NCBI RefSeq assembly: GCF_001649575.2 | Contig: NC_051434.1 | Coordinates: forward strand, 13,117,440-13,181,439 | Origin: Kryptolebias marmoratus | Lineage: Eukaryota; Chordata; Actinopteri; Cyprinodontiformes; Rivulidae | Reading direction: 5' to 3' | DNA length: 64,000 nt | Shown: positions 21,166 to 30,601 of the stretch, in pieces | How positions within the stretch are numbered: the stretch's first letter is position 1 | Layout of the letters: each line of letters begins with the position of its first letter | Program-made: the position numbers and the translations under genes | The notes under the pieces: generated by a model | Database searches by the model: none | Told to the model about the DNA's origin: nothing | Seen by the model: only the letters and a program-made list of their open reading frames with translations

Positions 21166-23366
21166 CGCTGCAGAGGGAGGCAGAGCGCGACCCCGTCTGG
21201 CACTTTAACGGAGCTGCATCGCCGCGCAGGACAGCCTGTTCCTGGGGGCCCCGCATTGGCAGGGGGCCACGTTCAGCCGCTGGACCGTGTCGGCGGCGGC
21301 TGACAAACCCAGCAACATTTCCAAAAACAATCTGTGGAAGGAGGCGGGTAGGAGGATGAAGACAACAGCTCAGCAGCGCTTGGTACAGTTTCTATTAGAA
21401 ACACTTTGAATTTCCTTCAGTCTTTACAGAGAACTGGACTTCATGCTGGAAGAACGGACATTCTGAAGGGGTGGGAGGGGAGGAAATGACATTTCTCCCG
21501 TCAGCAGTTGCTGGTGCTTTCCTGTGATGAACCACACACGCTCGGCGAAGCAACGCCGGGCCTCTGAGCGAAGACTAGAGGGTAAAAAAAGCGAATGACG
21601 TCTGGAGTTCAAAGGCAATAAAAAAAAAAAAACACTCAGGCAATACTGAAGGCTTCAAACGGGGACTTTGAATGAGTGAACATGTTATCACAGTGAACAC
21701 TGGGTAAGGCCGTATCTGTCAAATCAATAAAGTTGTTGTTTTTTCTTCCCCCTCCCACCCAGAGTGGCTCCTACGTGTCCATCGCAGCGACTTCAGTGTG
21801 CAAATAAAGATAACAGGACGAAGGCTCGTGGCATGTTACTTAACACGGAGCTGAAGGACAGTTTCCTGCAGCGGGTCAGCCAACGAGTCACAAAAAGGGC
21901 TTCAAAACTTCGAAAATAAATCACCTCAACACACAAAAAGTAAAAGACGGCGTCAAGAAATCGATACGAAACAGAACCAAACAGAAAATCGATGAGACAA
22001 ACGAACAAACGCGGGTGAAATTGTTGTGACGTGTTTCGTGCTGCTCTTTTCTCAGAGACTGATGATTTTCCAGGCCTCCTCCCGGACTCTGTTCTTGTCA
22101 GACGGGCAGAGCGTGCCTGGAACTGGGCCGCTAAAACAAGGTTTTCTCTTAAAAGAAACAAAAAAACAAACCAGCAGGCGACGTGTGCTCCTAAACCTGA
22201 ACATATCAGGTCATTAATGGCCCTCCTCAGATCTCAGAGGGTTTCTTCTTTGAAATTGTTTGAGTTAGAAAAAAGAAGAAAGAATTTCTTACAGCTGATA
22301 TGTAGTTTTTGTGTTTAAACGCAGCTCTAAAGAACTTATTGTTTTCATGCATGCTCTATGATGAAATGATCAAATAACCAGCAGAGGTCCATCATGTTAT
22401 TATTGGTAATTAGTCTTAGAAAACACACACACACACACACAAAAAATAAAAAAATAAAAACAGGTTTAGGTCGCATTCCGGTGTCTCTGTTAGTTCGTGT
22501 CGGCAGCAGATATGTTCACTCAGCTTTGAAGTCATTTAAAGCTTTTACAGTCTTACGACAACAAAAAAAACCAACAGATTTTTGTTTTGTTCTCTTTCAG
22601 AGAGACTAAAAACGGGACACCTTATTATCGCGTATTGCTGTTTGAGTTTGCTGAAGCAGCTCGAATGAAGCAATAAACAGACTTTGCTCCCTTTGTGTCA
22701 CCGAGCAGGCCCTCGGCTTGTTGAACCGGAGTTATCTCACTCCTCCGGGCGTTTAGATATCTAACCCAATGCAAAAAAACACAACACAACTTTGCTCGGG
22801 AATTTCTACTAAAGATCGGTTTTCTTTCCTTGTTCGTTTTTGAAACGGGCCGCTCTCAAACACAGAAATGTTTTTGTTCGAATGCAAATGTCTGCAGCGA
22901 CCACTTTAAACCTGGTGCTGTTTTTGTTTTATCTGGAAGGCCGGATGTGTGACCGTAGCAGCTAACCTTCAAGAGGAGTTCCAGCGACGCGTCAAAGTGT
23001 TGCTTTGCACACTTTTTTTTTTTTTTTTGGTTGAGCTACACGTCGCGTTCCGCTTAGTCGCTGATATCGTGAACGTTCTAACAGATCCAGAGAAAATGAT
23101 TATCGGGGAACGCCATTCGCGCTTGTGTGAAGCACAACAGCAGGGGGGAAAAAAAAGTCCCGACCGTAGCGTTCGAACGTTTCTGACTGACTGGGAGTAA
23201 AAGTGATAAGTGGTGCACGAGGTTTCTGTGAGGCAGAACCGTCTGAAGGCCCGTCTGTCGTCTGGTCAGGGTTAGTTTGCATCATTAGTCTAGTTGAGTT
23301 TTTAGGGAACGCAAATCCCAGGTCCCGCGACGACTCCGTCCCCGCTCCTCCTCGCCCCGCCTCCTG
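20580..23366. other. asb4-pdk4 convergent intergenic region and pdk4 3' UTR
   Basis: The two genes end toward each other here. It contains (CA)16 at 21131-21162, a second CA tract at 22423-22440, and A- and T-rich stretches. The part nearest 23366 must include the pdk4 3' UTR on the - strand, but I found no clear - strand AATAAA. No other coding gene is supported. Confidence 0.5.
21131..21162. repeat. (CA)n microsatellite
   Basis: Sixteen uninterrupted AC units. Confidence 0.98.
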
Positions 23367-23510
23367 TCAGCGGCTCCTCTCGTGGTTGCCGAGCTTCTTG
23401 GGCTCCTTGCTGGGCATGCACCAGTCGTCGGCCTCGGTGGCGGTCTGGTAGTGCCGCAGGGCCGACTTGTTGAAAACGGGGAGTCTCTCCACCGACTCCG
23501 AGGACAGGGC
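23367..23510 (-). CDS. pdk4: pdk4 exon 11 (C-terminal tail, stop)
   Basis: The acceptor is gccag|gcc and the stop TGA is at 23369-23367. It encodes [18 protein letters not shown] and [14 protein letters not shown]. The last residues (GNHERSR) are specific to this protein. Confidence 0.94.
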   Translation of the reverse strand, partial: ALSSESVERLPVFNKSALRHYQTATEADDWCMPSKEPKKLGNHERSR

Positions 23511-26500
23511 CTGGCGGGAACACGACAGAAGGGAGCGGATTTACTCCAGGTCCTGTCGAGAACGAAGCCGACATCCAGGTGGCTTCACGAGCCCGTTATT
23601 AAAACAAAAGGTGCAGGGGACGCTGAACTCACCTTCAGATATATGACAGCCGCGGTGCCGTAACCCTCCATGGAGTAGAGCTGCAGGTCTCCCTGGAAAT
23701 ACTTGGCATATAGGCGGGATATGGGCAGGCCGTAGCCAAAACCAGCCTGAACGCAGAGAGACGACCAGGAATAAGACTGACTTTTTTCCTTTTTTTGGGG
23801 GAATCAGCTGAATCATTGAAACACTGAAGACACGATCAGTTTGTCAGAGCTGATGGGATGAAACCATCGACTTTTCAAATGTGCTCAAATATCTGGGTTT
23901 TGTTTTGGATTTTCATCTTAAATTTGAGCCTCGTGTTAGGAAAGTGTCTAGAACTATTAAAACTCTAAGATCTCAAAGCATATCTAGTCCTAATTACGTT
24001 TAAACTGCAAGAACTACCAGGTTCCCTCCTTTTATTTTCATGTCTCATATCAAAAAATAAAGACTAAATATGATCTTATTTAGTTGTATCATGTCAGATG
24101 TGAAGTATTTTCCCAGACTGAATCCACTTCAATTAACAAATAAATGAATACTGCTGAGGATTTACAGGTCCTAACGTTTCTCCGATTACACTTTAAAGCA
24201 GGGGTCTCCAATCCTGGTCCTGGAGGGCCACCATCCTACATGTTTTCCTTGTTTCCTCTGCTCCAACACACCTGATTCAGTGGTATAATTACCTCTTCAT
24301 GTTCTGCAGAACCTGTTAATCACCCATCAAGTCAGATCAGGTGTGATGGAGCAGAGAAACAAGTAAAACATGCAGGATGGTGAATCGAGGACCAGGATTG
24401 GTCAAACCAAAGACATGTCGCTGAGTCCACGCTGTTGTGTAATACATTGATTCACTACCACGTTCGGTTGCGCAACCGTTCAGCACATGATCCGTTACAC
24501 TCCGGTTTACTTTTTAGTCCCAGCTCGAGAGACTGAAAGGCATTTCACGCAACTCTCGTGTTTGAAATGCAAAGCCGGCCTCGTGGCTTTGAAAAAATCG
24601 TGACGTAACGGCAAAAAAACCTCACAGCAGCACGTGGGTTTTCGGAGAACAAGGATACAAGTTGAAGGGACTCACCAGGGGAGCATTACGGGAATTGTCC
24701 ACGTGGACGGGACTGGGAGCTGTGGAATACATGTAGCTAAAGAGGCGTTCGATCTTCCTCAGGGGGACGCCGCCGCCTCTGTCGGACATCTGCCAGACAA
24801 AATAAGAGAAGGGGGGGGGAGGGATTTAGAAAACCTTCCTTCCTGTTCTTCTGCTACTATTTCACGTAATAAAGTACTCTGTCGCGTTCGAGTCGCGGCG
24901 TCTGCTGCGTCACCTTGATGGTGAGGTCCTCGTGGCCCAGCGCCACGCGCACTTTGATCGGCGGTAACGCCGGGCTCGTCTCGTGGGTCTCCACGGTGGC
25001 TCTCATGGCGTTCTGTCGGGAGAACGAGGGTGACAGATCAGGCGAGCTGACCGCCCGGCGACGGGCAGCGGACGCTTGTCAGGCTTACGCTACCTTGAAG
25101 AGCTCGAACAGCATGTGGTAGAGATGGGACGGCACGTACACGATGTGGATGGGCTGGCCGGGGCTTTTCGCTGGCAAAAAAAAAACATTTCACATCACGC
25201 GTTCGTACCGAGAGACGCCGATCAAGGGCAGAGGACAAACAGCAAACGTTTCCGCCCTCAGCTTTTCGCCAACGGAGCAAAGGTTTCGGTAAATAAAACA
25301 TTAGCAAATCTGCACTTAACCACCATGCAAAATAAGCTCCCATCATAAACTTTCACAGTGAATTTAGAGACAAAAATCACTTATCAGTCAAGGGTGAGAG
25401 CAGCGAGATCGAAATGATGGCAGCCGTTGAACGTAGCTACGTCAAACTTGCAATCGGTCGCGTGTTTGCTGAACTGCTTCGCGGCGTCTCGTAGGATTAT
25501 CATGGATTTTCTGCAGGATTTTATTTATTTAGGTCTTTTGGAAGTTAGAGAAGAGACGCACGCTCTTCTGCAGCAGACAAAACCAGCCTCATTTTTAAAA
25601 AAAACAACACGATAGGCTCGAAAATTCTCCATTACAGGGTTAGGGTTAGGGATTTTCCACAGCCTGGAAACAGCGCTCATGGAATTTTATTTCATGTAAG
25701 AAAAGAAAAGCGGACACGATTATATGAAATTTGTTTTGATGACTTTCATTTATATGACCGACCTCTCCTCCTCTAAACACACGCTGACATGCAGATATTT
25801 ACCGTGCTGGTAAATGATTAAACCTTACTCTGTGGCGCGACTCCTCTATCCACAGCTTTTAAGGTTACTAGCTAATAAATGAGGCCGGCCAACAACCTGT
25901 ATGGATCAGTGGGAGGAACATCATTTTATCGGAGACCTCAAAGATTAGATTCAGATGAATCAGCCTAAAAAAACAAAACAAAAACAACGCTCCTCCTACA
26001 CAGGATCCTAAAGCAGAAATATCCGGACAAAACACAGCTGCAGCCTGAAAACTAAAAAGCTTTTTCCACTTACAGTTGACCTCCCTGATCTCCATATCAG
26101 GAGAGGTGAGGTAATACTGCTCACACAGCATCTTCGAGGTCTCATAGGCATCTGCAAATTGACAAAAAGAAAAAAAAAAAGAAGAAGTGTTTTCAGGGTC
26201 AGAGCGGGGGCAGCTCCTAGCAGAGTTACACAATGCTGGTAGAACAGCACACCGTCGGCACGGCGGGTGCGCCGAGCTGATGTCATGTGACGTTAAAAGG
26301 TCACACGGAGGAGGAACGTGCCACTTCTTACCTTTTACTACCTCCACCACGTCACAGCTGGGGTCGATGCTGCCGATGTGCTTGGGGTGGGCCGGGTTCA
26401 CGCTGCCGTCGAAGATTAACGCTGCAGAAAACGCACGGCAGACGTGACGCCTTATTATCACTAAAGCTAAACGAGACTCACAACAAACAACACTTCGTAA

Positions 26501-28156
26501 ATGTCCTTCTCAGTAAGGTTGGGCGATATGTACAAATTCTTTTCATCCGATATCCGTCAGTCCAACAAATGGCGGTGGGCGATAGATTCGCGCAGGTGAC
26601 GTCCGGACTTTTTTTTTTGTCATCTCGAAAGGCGGGAAAATATCTGTGCATACCGGTGTTTCACACCTTGGGAACGCGTCTTTAGCACCGCTGGGAATGT
26701 CTTTAACAACCGATAAAGTGAACATGCTTGTTTTCTTGTCAAATCATTTATAAGCATCTTTCTGGAAGGAGCGGTTTCCCTTTATCTTCTTGTTCTGATT
26801 CTGAGACGTTGTAGTTTTTTTTTTAGAAATATTCAGTCATGTATTTATTTTGTAAGCGCTGAATCGCTCAGTAGAAGACTAAAACCAGCGGCAAAGATGG
26901 GTTTTATTTAATGGACGCGCACACGTTCTCTGCTGGAGGAGTTTGTGTTTTTTGTTTAGCTTTTGTTTGGTTTTATATTTGTCGTTTGACGCTTGGCTGC
27001 ATTTGTAAGACAGAAACACTGGAACTACGTTATACTGTTTTTTTGTTTTTTGTTTTTTTTTAAAAAGCCCATCTCTGTTTCCCTTCCCACCACTGTGGTT
27101 ATTGCCACTTGGTGGCACACGGGGGAGGGTGGAGTTGGGGGGTGTGTAGGCAAAAAAAAATTAAAAAAATAAAAAGTTGCTATTAAAAAAAACAACTGTC
27201 GAACGGCTCGGCTTATCGTCGATGGTTCATCAATTCGTCCAATCGCCCAACCTTACTTTCTAGCTGGCCCCTTTAATGACTAATACAGGATTCATAAAGG
27301 CCTTTAAAAGACTTCAGGACTACCCACAATGCATTCTGGTGTGTATAAACAGAACATGAGTTCACCAGGGCCCAGATAATGACATGAGCTGTTCGTGTCA
27401 TTAACTCACAGTCGGTCACCGAGTGCTATACTGACTGTGCTGGTTCATGAGCATGCGCGTGGAGATGCGGCTCATGTAGAAGCGGTCCAGGAAGTACTGG
27501 ACGTTCTGGTTGGTGACGGGGTCCACGCCGAAAGCCTCCTTGTACTCCAGCACTCCCTGAGCCATGGTGGGCACCACGTTGTTGTGCCTGTTCCGGATGT
27601 TCACCAGAGTCTTGGTGAAGCTGCGGGAGGAGGGGAACAGTAAGGTGAATACAGCGTGAGGCTAGTTCACGTCTAGTAACGCGCCAGAATCTCGCCAGCT
27701 GGAGGCCAGGATGTGCTCCGTGAGTCCAAGCTTCGCACGTACATCTACAAAGCTTTGATTAAAATCAACACCCTGCTCGAACTACTCAGCCCAGACTAAA
27801 ATATGAACCGCTAGGCTTCGGCTAATCTTGGACTTTTAAATCTGACAGGCGGCCTCGAGCGGCTCCGCCACAACGCGAGTGAAAACCACAGATTTGACCT
27901 CAACTGTTTCCACAACAGAAATGAGCCTTCCAGACGTCTGCACAGCCGACTCCGGTCACACTTCGAGGGGAGCTGATGCAACGTTTAACAAAAACAAAAA
28001 CGATGCTTTTACGTTATTAGGTGCATAAATAATCATATCAGCATCATTATTAATAAAAGACACTTTAAAAATAATTGTAGAAATACTAAAGCATATTGGT
28101 TGGTAGCTTGATCGGTGCCAAACGAAGCATAGATAAGAAGCTATAGGTATGCGGGG

Positions 28157-28188
<32 letters not shown>

Positions 28189-30231
28189 ATGTGTGTGTGT
28201 GTGAAACAGCTTACCCTTTCAGGACGTCCTTATCGTCTGGATCCTGTTCTAAAAATTCTATGAGCTCCATCAAACTCTGCGAGTACCTGAGGGACACACG
28301 GGAACACGAGGACGGGTCAAACCTTTAAATGTGAACGTTTCATTGGAACAGGAATAGGAGAGGGTNNNNNNNNNNNNNNNNNNNNNNNNNNNNNNNNNNN
28401 NNNNNNNNNNNNNNNNNNNNNNNNNNNNNNNNNNNNNNNNNNNNNNNNNNNNNNNNNNNNNNNNNNNNNNGGGAGGGTGGGAGGGGGTGCTTTAAAAAAA
28501 GGACCAACAGCATTTATCTGAAACTGCACCGCCTGTTGTCACGTCGCACGCTTCCCGGAGGATCAACAGGACTTGAATGGCGAGCTCATGAACGCACACA
28601 CACACGCACACACTCCTACACTGTCTCGCTGCAGAACAACTGGGTAAAAGGTGACTGACTGGCAGTCTAACTTTGCTTTCTATGTGCCGAGCGTGTCCCT
28701 CAAGTCACCTTCAGCCCTCAGAAACGGATCGAGTCCCGCCACTCGAGCTGGCTGACTCGTACCTTCAGGTCAAAACCACAAGCACGTTATTACGGCTACT
28801 CGACAAAACGGGTTTGCACCACAACAGATGGGCTGATTGCACCCTGAATGGTCTTTTAGCAGCTTGGAAACATCTGGGGGGACACTTTCAGGTCACTGAT
28901 TGCCTACTAATGGAAAGAAATGTAAGAGTATTGTTATCCTCGCTATGAGTTGGCAACCAGCAAAGAAAGAATAAATTATGTTTTAGACCACAAGGCATCA
29001 GAGGAACCGAACGTAGCTTCTAAGCAACCTAAAGCCACTCTGATGTTGGCTCATAATAATAATAATATCCATGAGTCCACCATTAGGAGAACACTAATAA
29101 CAATGGTATGCGCGACATTCTTACAGGGAGAAAGTTAATGTGCTCCAGCAAGCCAACAACTGACACAAGTTCTGCGTGAAAAGGCCCAAGGTCTGACCCT
29201 ATACCTCAGTTATATTTGCTTTAAAAGGACAACAAGTGTCAGCACATTGCGGGAGGAAACCCAGCAGAATCCCAGAGCCGAAGCCGGTCTGTAAAGGTCA
29301 AAGTGGAACACCTCCCAGGTCGATGAGCAGGACCGATCACTAGTGACTGGAAACCCGTGCGATCGGAGTTATTTCTGCCCAAGAGGTCGCGCCTGTTACT
29401 GAAACCGGACGCTAACACACCCCGCGACACATTATAACAGATAATGCCCCCTCTCCTTTAAACGATCCCTCTAAAATCAGCCTTCAGGGCTTGGTTTAGA
29501 GCTCCTGTTTGAGGACTGTAGGCACGTTATTAAATGGTGGTCCTTGTGTTTTAAAAAGCAGACATTCTTCAGTCATTTATAGCTCACATCACTCAGTAAA
29601 TCGCTGATGTAAATGCCCACAACGTGAGTAATGAAGTCACGTTACACAGGGATAAAATAGCAATCTTATTAGGGTTGGTAGGACTTTAACTAACCCTGAT
29701 CTTTTCGAACTGAAACAGAGATGATGTGGCAGCAGAAACCTTCCTATTCTGAATCACTGAAACAAAAACAAGCACGACAATGTAAAAAAAGGGAGTCCTG
29801 ATCCCCTACCAGCTGGTCAGGAGCTTCACGGATGGAGTGCCGAGGAGTTTGTCCGGGAGGTAGTCGATTTCTTTCATGATGTTGGCCAGCCTGACAGGAA
29901 GCTCCTGTCGCAGGAACACGAAGGAGGTCTTCTCACATGCATTGGCAGAACCTGGAGTCCCATGAGGGGCAGCGACAAGAGCATGCAACTGGTTATAGAT
30001 ATAAAAGAGGGGAAGCATGGCCCTGCAGCTGTCTGTGCATGGCCTGAGGCAGACAATAAGGAACAGGAGTTATGTAACAGGAACACACTGCACAACAAAA
30101 TAACACCACTTACCAAAGTCAATGAACTGCTTCATGGACAAAGGAGAAGGGGAGAACTTGGAGAACCTCTCCACTTGTTTGGGTATCCCAGCTAGAGAGC
30201 CGTTTTTCAACAAAAACTGGGCGAACCTCAT
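23367..30231 (-). CDS. pdk4: Pyruvate dehydrogenase kinase (PDK4 locus), complete, 11 exons
   Basis: PDKs phosphorylate the E1-alpha subunit of pyruvate dehydrogenase in the mitochondrial matrix and so switch off pyruvate oxidation. Exons (- strand): 30231-30114, 29951-29810, 28286-28215, 27620-27436, 26421-26332, 26151-26074, 25170-25094, 25012-24914, 24789-24676, 23746-23633 and 23510-23367, giving 410 aa (human PDK4 is 411). Seen: [16 protein letters not shown] and [18 protein letters not shown] near the N-terminus; N-box [13 protein letters not shown] with His247, Glu251 and Asn255; ATP-lid motifs SDRGGGVP (about 289-296) and GFGYGLP (about 327-333); and the DW motif in EADDWCMPS (392-393). 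All key GHKL residues are present. Flanking asb4 and dync1i1 give the PDK4 position, but much of the N-terminal two thirds reads like PDK2, while [14 protein letters not shown] and EADDWC are PDK4-like. Confidence 0.95.
23633..23746 (-). CDS. pdk4: pdk4 exon 10 (G2 box)
   Basis: The acceptor is ttcag|gct and the donor aag|gtgagt, phase 0/0, 38 codons. It encodes [18 protein letters not shown] and [11 protein letters not shown]. Confidence 0.95.
23747..24675. other. pdk4 intron 9 with a hAT-like MITE
   Basis: It contains the palindromic element at about 24199-24405, with ordinary AT-rich intron on both sides. Confidence 0.6.
24199..24405. mobile_element. hAT-like palindromic MITE, copy 1 (degenerate)
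   Basis: It starts caggggtctccaatcctgg and continues with the block gctccaacacacctgattc. The same motifs return inverted on the right side (ccaggattgg). The right end and target duplication are decayed. Confidence 0.65.
24676..24789 (-). CDS. pdk4: pdk4 exon 9 (ATP-binding G1 box)
   Basis: The acceptor is tggcag|atg and the donor ctg|gtgagt, phase 0/0. It encodes [18 protein letters not shown] and [18 protein letters not shown]. Confidence 0.94.
24914..25012 (-). CDS. pdk4: pdk4 exon 8
   Basis: The acceptor is gacag|aac and the donor aag|gtgacg, phase 0/0. It encodes [18 protein letters not shown] and ends HEDLTIK. Confidence 0.94.
25094..25170 (-). CDS. pdk4: pdk4 exon 7 (N-box, catalytic His/Glu)
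   Basis: The acceptor is gccag|cga and the donor aag|gtagcg, phase 1 to 0. It encodes [18 protein letters not shown], containing the catalytic His/Glu pair known in PDK2 as His239/Glu243. Confidence 0.94.
25171..26073. other. pdk4 intron 6
   Basis: No gene is seen. It holds a two-and-a-half-unit TTAGGG stretch at 25637-25651 that is too short to call a telomeric relic. Confidence 0.6.
26074..26151 (-). CDS. pdk4: pdk4 exon 6
   Basis: The acceptor is ttgcag|atg and the donor aact|gtaagt, phase 1 to 1. It encodes [18 protein letters not shown] and MEIREVN. Confidence 0.93.
26332..26421 (-). CDS. pdk4: pdk4 exon 5
   Basis: The acceptor is ctgcag|cgt and the donor aaag|gtaaga, phase 1 to 1. 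It encodes [18 protein letters not shown] and then [11 protein letters not shown]. Confidence 0.95.
26422..27435. other. pdk4 intron 4, mostly a terminal-inverted-repeat element
   Basis: About three quarters of this intron is the element at 26512-27257, listed next. Confidence 0.6.
26512..27257. mobile_element. Non-autonomous DNA transposon with 16-bp perfect terminal inverted repeats
   Basis: The left end is agtaaggttgggcgat and the right end is its exact reverse complement, atcgcccaaccttact. The total is 746 bp. The ends resemble the 'GGGCTGGGCGATAT' termini common among fish hAT-type elements. The interior is T-rich with no transposase frame. A flanking target duplication is not clearly preserved. 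Confidence 0.65.
27436..27620 (-). CDS. pdk4: pdk4 exon 4
   Basis: The acceptor is cgcag|ctt and the donor caca|gtcagt, phase 2 to 1. It encodes [18 protein letters not shown] and [18 protein letters not shown]. Confidence 0.95.
27621..28214. other. pdk4 intron 3 with a (TG)n tract
   Basis: An interrupted TG microsatellite lies at 28157-28203, ending about a dozen bases from exon 3's donor side. Nothing else is recognised. Confidence 0.6.
28215..28286 (-). CDS. pdk4: pdk4 exon 3
   Basis: The acceptor is cctcag|gta and the donor aagg|gtaagc, phase 2 to 2, 72 nt. It reads [18 protein letters not shown] followed by KDVLKG. Confidence 0.92.
28287..29809. other. pdk4 intron 2 with an assembly gap
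   Basis: It contains the 105-base gap and otherwise intronic sequence. Short open frames on both strands carry no domain features. Confidence 0.6.
28366..28470. other. Assembly gap (105 N) beside a GGGAGGG tract
   Basis: The gap is followed by gggagggtgggagggggtg, so a G-rich repeat was probably not resolved. Confidence 0.95.
29810..29951 (-). CDS. pdk4: pdk4 exon 2
   Basis: The acceptor is ctccag|gtt and the donor ctg|gtaggg, phase 1 to 2. It encodes [18 protein letters not shown] and then [17 protein letters not shown]. Confidence 0.95.
30114..30231 (-). CDS. pdk4: pdk4 exon 1
   Basis: The start is [18 protein letters not shown], which resembles PDK2 MRWVWALLKNASLAGAPK. It ends DFG in phase 1 with donor g|gtaagt. 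An in-frame ATG 42 nt upstream (30273) would add 14 residues; family length favours 30231. Confidence 0.88.
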
Positions 30232-30439
30232 TTTTGCCTCCCCCTTTCTCTGCAGCCCCCCTTCCAACAACAACCACGGAACGGGCTGCCCTTTCTCCCG
30301 TCCGACCGCTCGGTCCAGATTCTCGCCACGCGGGACGAGCAGCTCGGCGTCACGCAGAACTCCTTCGTACCATCCTCCAAGGAGGCAGGCTACCGTGAGC
30401 TCCCCGGCGGTATGCGCCCCGAGCAGCTCGCTTCCATAT

Positions 30440-30470
<31 letters not shown>

Positions 30471-30601
30471 GGAGTCAACTTCTTCGCCCGATTACGTCGT
30501 CGCGCCGGAGATGGGAGAGTGACGTCGCTGTCAACCAATCGGCGTCCGGGCAGTTTCGAAATGTGGGCGGAGCCTCGTCCGCAGACAGTTAACTGTAAAC
30601 A
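30232..30601 (-). promoter_or_regulatory. pdk4: pdk4 5' UTR and probable TATA-less promoter
   Basis: This GC-rich stretch directly upstream of the pdk4 ATG contains a (CT)n/(GA)n tract (30446-30470), a CCAAT motif (ccaatcgg near 30535), CRE-like TGACGTCG near 30519, a GC box (gggcgg near 30565) and a FOXO-type word GTAAACA (30595-30601). Mammalian PDK4 is an established FOXO target; that these sites act here is inference. Confidence 0.5.

Noticed and set aside
25637..25651. GGGTTAGGGTTAGGG stretch, telomere-like
   Set aside because: Only about two and a half units; too short to indicate an interstitial telomere or fusion site.
30122..30592. 156-codon + strand open frame opposite pdk4 exon 1 and promoter
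   Set aside because: It overlaps the CT microsatellite and the antisense of pdk4 exon 1; no independent protein features.
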